NCBI GenBank assembly: GCA_036269915.1
Contig: DATBDM010000169.1
Coordinates: forward strand, 1-5,855
DNA from: DATBDM01 sp036269915
GTDB taxonomy: Bacteria; Actinomycetota; Thermoleophilia; Solirubrobacterales; Solirubrobacteraceae
Direction of reading: 5' to 3'
DNA length: 5,855 nucleotides
Shown here piece after piece: positions 5,143 to 5,855 of the stretch. The translations under genes were made by a program, and so were the position numbers. The notes beneath the pieces were generated by a model. That model searched no databases. It was given only the letters and a program-made list of their open reading frames with translations, and had not been told where the DNA came from. Each line of letters opens with the position of its first letter. Positions within the stretch are counted from its first letter, which is position 1.

Positions 5143-5855
5143 ATGCCGAACGAGCGCCGCTACGACCCCTCCGCCATCGAGCCCAAGTGGCAGGCGGTCT
5201 GGGAGCGCGAGAAGACGTGGGAGGTCTCCGACGACGTCGCAGGCGAGGACACCTCCTACGTCCTCGAGATGCTGCCCTACCCGAGCGGCGAGCCGCACAT
5301 GGGGCATCTGAAGAACTACTCGGTCGGCGACGCGGTCGCGCACTTCCACCGCCGGCGCGGCGAGCGGGTGCTGCACCCGATGGGCTACGACGCGTTCGGC
5401 CTCCCCGCCGAGAACAACGCGATCAAGACCGGCGTGCACCCGCGCGAGGCGACCCGGACGTCGATCGAGCAGTTCCAGCGCGCGTTCCGCTCCTGGGGGA
5501 TCTCGATCGACTGGTCCCGCGAGTTCGCCACCAGCGAGCCGCGCTACTACCGCTGGACGCAATGGCTGTTCCTGCAGCTCTTCGAGCGCGGGCTCGCCTA
5601 CCGCAAGGAGGCCGCGGTCAACTGGTGTCCGAAGGACGCGACCGTGCTCGCCAACGAGCAGGTCATCGACGGGCGCTGCGAGCGCTGCGGCTCGATCGTC
5701 GAGCTGCGCCAGCTCGAGCAGTGGTTCTTCCGCATCACCGACTACGCCGACCGCCTGTTGGACGATCTGGACCGCATCGAGTGGCCGCCGCACGTCAAGA
5801 CCATGCAGCGCAACTGGATCGGTCGCTCCGAGGGCGCCGAGGTCACGTTCGCCTG
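5143..5855 (+). CDS. leuS: Leucyl-tRNA synthetase, N-terminal part (cut by window edge)
   Basis: Charges tRNA-Leu with leucine in the cytoplasm. The 237 codons present cover the first part of the class I catalytic domain of a protein that is usually 800-950 residues. Evidence is the start MPNERRYDPSAIEPKWQ, PYPSGEPHMGHLKNY (45-59) with the HIGH-type ATP motif as HMGH (52-55), HPMGYDAFGLPAENNAI (78-94), DWSREFAT (123-130) and the zinc-region segment with Cys162, Cys179 and Cys182 around WCPKDATVLANEQV. This is followed by the LEQWFFRITDYADRLL block (191-206) and MQRNWIGRSEGAEV (221-234), which leads into the CP1 editing domain. The KMSKS motif and the editing and anticodon domains lie outside the window. 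The ATG at 5143 is the family's normal start point. No Shine-Dalgarno sequence precedes it. The reading frame is open to the last base. Confidence 0.96.
   Translation, partial: MPNERRYDPSAIEPKWQAVWEREKTWEVSDDVAGEDTSYVLEMLPYPSGEPHMGHLKNYSVGDAVAHFHRRRGERVLHPMGYDAFGLPAENNAIKTGVHPREATRTSIEQFQRAFRSWGISIDWSREFATSEPRYYRWTQWLFLQLFERGLAYRKEAAVNWCPKDATVLANEQVIDGRCERCGSIVELRQLEQWFFRITDYADRLLDDLDRIEWPPHVKTMQRNWIGRSEGAEVTFA

Overview
The window is very GC-rich, and its codons end mostly in G or C. The gene order obg-proB-proA-nadD-rsfS is a familiar actinobacterial arrangement. Near-absent Shine-Dalgarno sequences, -10-like hexamers just before start codons and divergent protein sequences make me lean towards a deep-branching actinobacterium of the Thermoleophilia/Solirubrobacterales type. 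That placement is inference and was not tested by any search.

Layout, left to right. Positions 1-71 hold the 5' end of a leftward short-chain dehydrogenase/reductase (SDR) gene, cut by the window edge. Positions 72-215 are a divergent intergenic region, mostly filled by two identical 52-bp copies of a GC-rich repeat at a 56-bp period; the second copy ends 6 bp before the obg start codon. A rightward cluster follows: obg (ribosome-assembly GTPase), proB and proA (the first two steps of proline synthesis), nadD (NAD synthesis) and rsfS (ribosomal silencing factor). Gaps are 15, 15 and 19 bp, and nadD and rsfS share an ATGA overlap. A 10-bp perfect hairpin after rsfS probably terminates transcription in both directions, because a tRNA-Ala(GGC) gene converges on it from the other strand. 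A 136-bp divergent region then separates the tRNA from leuS (leucyl-tRNA synthetase), which runs off the right edge.

The genes are growth-related housekeeping functions: 50S assembly (Obg), subunit joining control (RsfS), NAD and proline supply, and translation (tRNA-Ala, LeuRS). ProB makes glutamyl-5-phosphate and ProA reduces it with NADPH. No gene depends on an unknown neighbour, and I see no defence system, mobile element, CRISPR array or secondary-metabolism locus.

I find no novel multi-gene system. The points worth a second look are regulatory. They are the tandem repeat abutting obg, the apparent lack of Shine-Dalgarno sequences with TANNCT hexamers before proB, proA and leuS, a small hairpin over the proB start, the absence of rplU-rpmA before obg, and an SKAD in place of NKxD in the Obg G4 motif.
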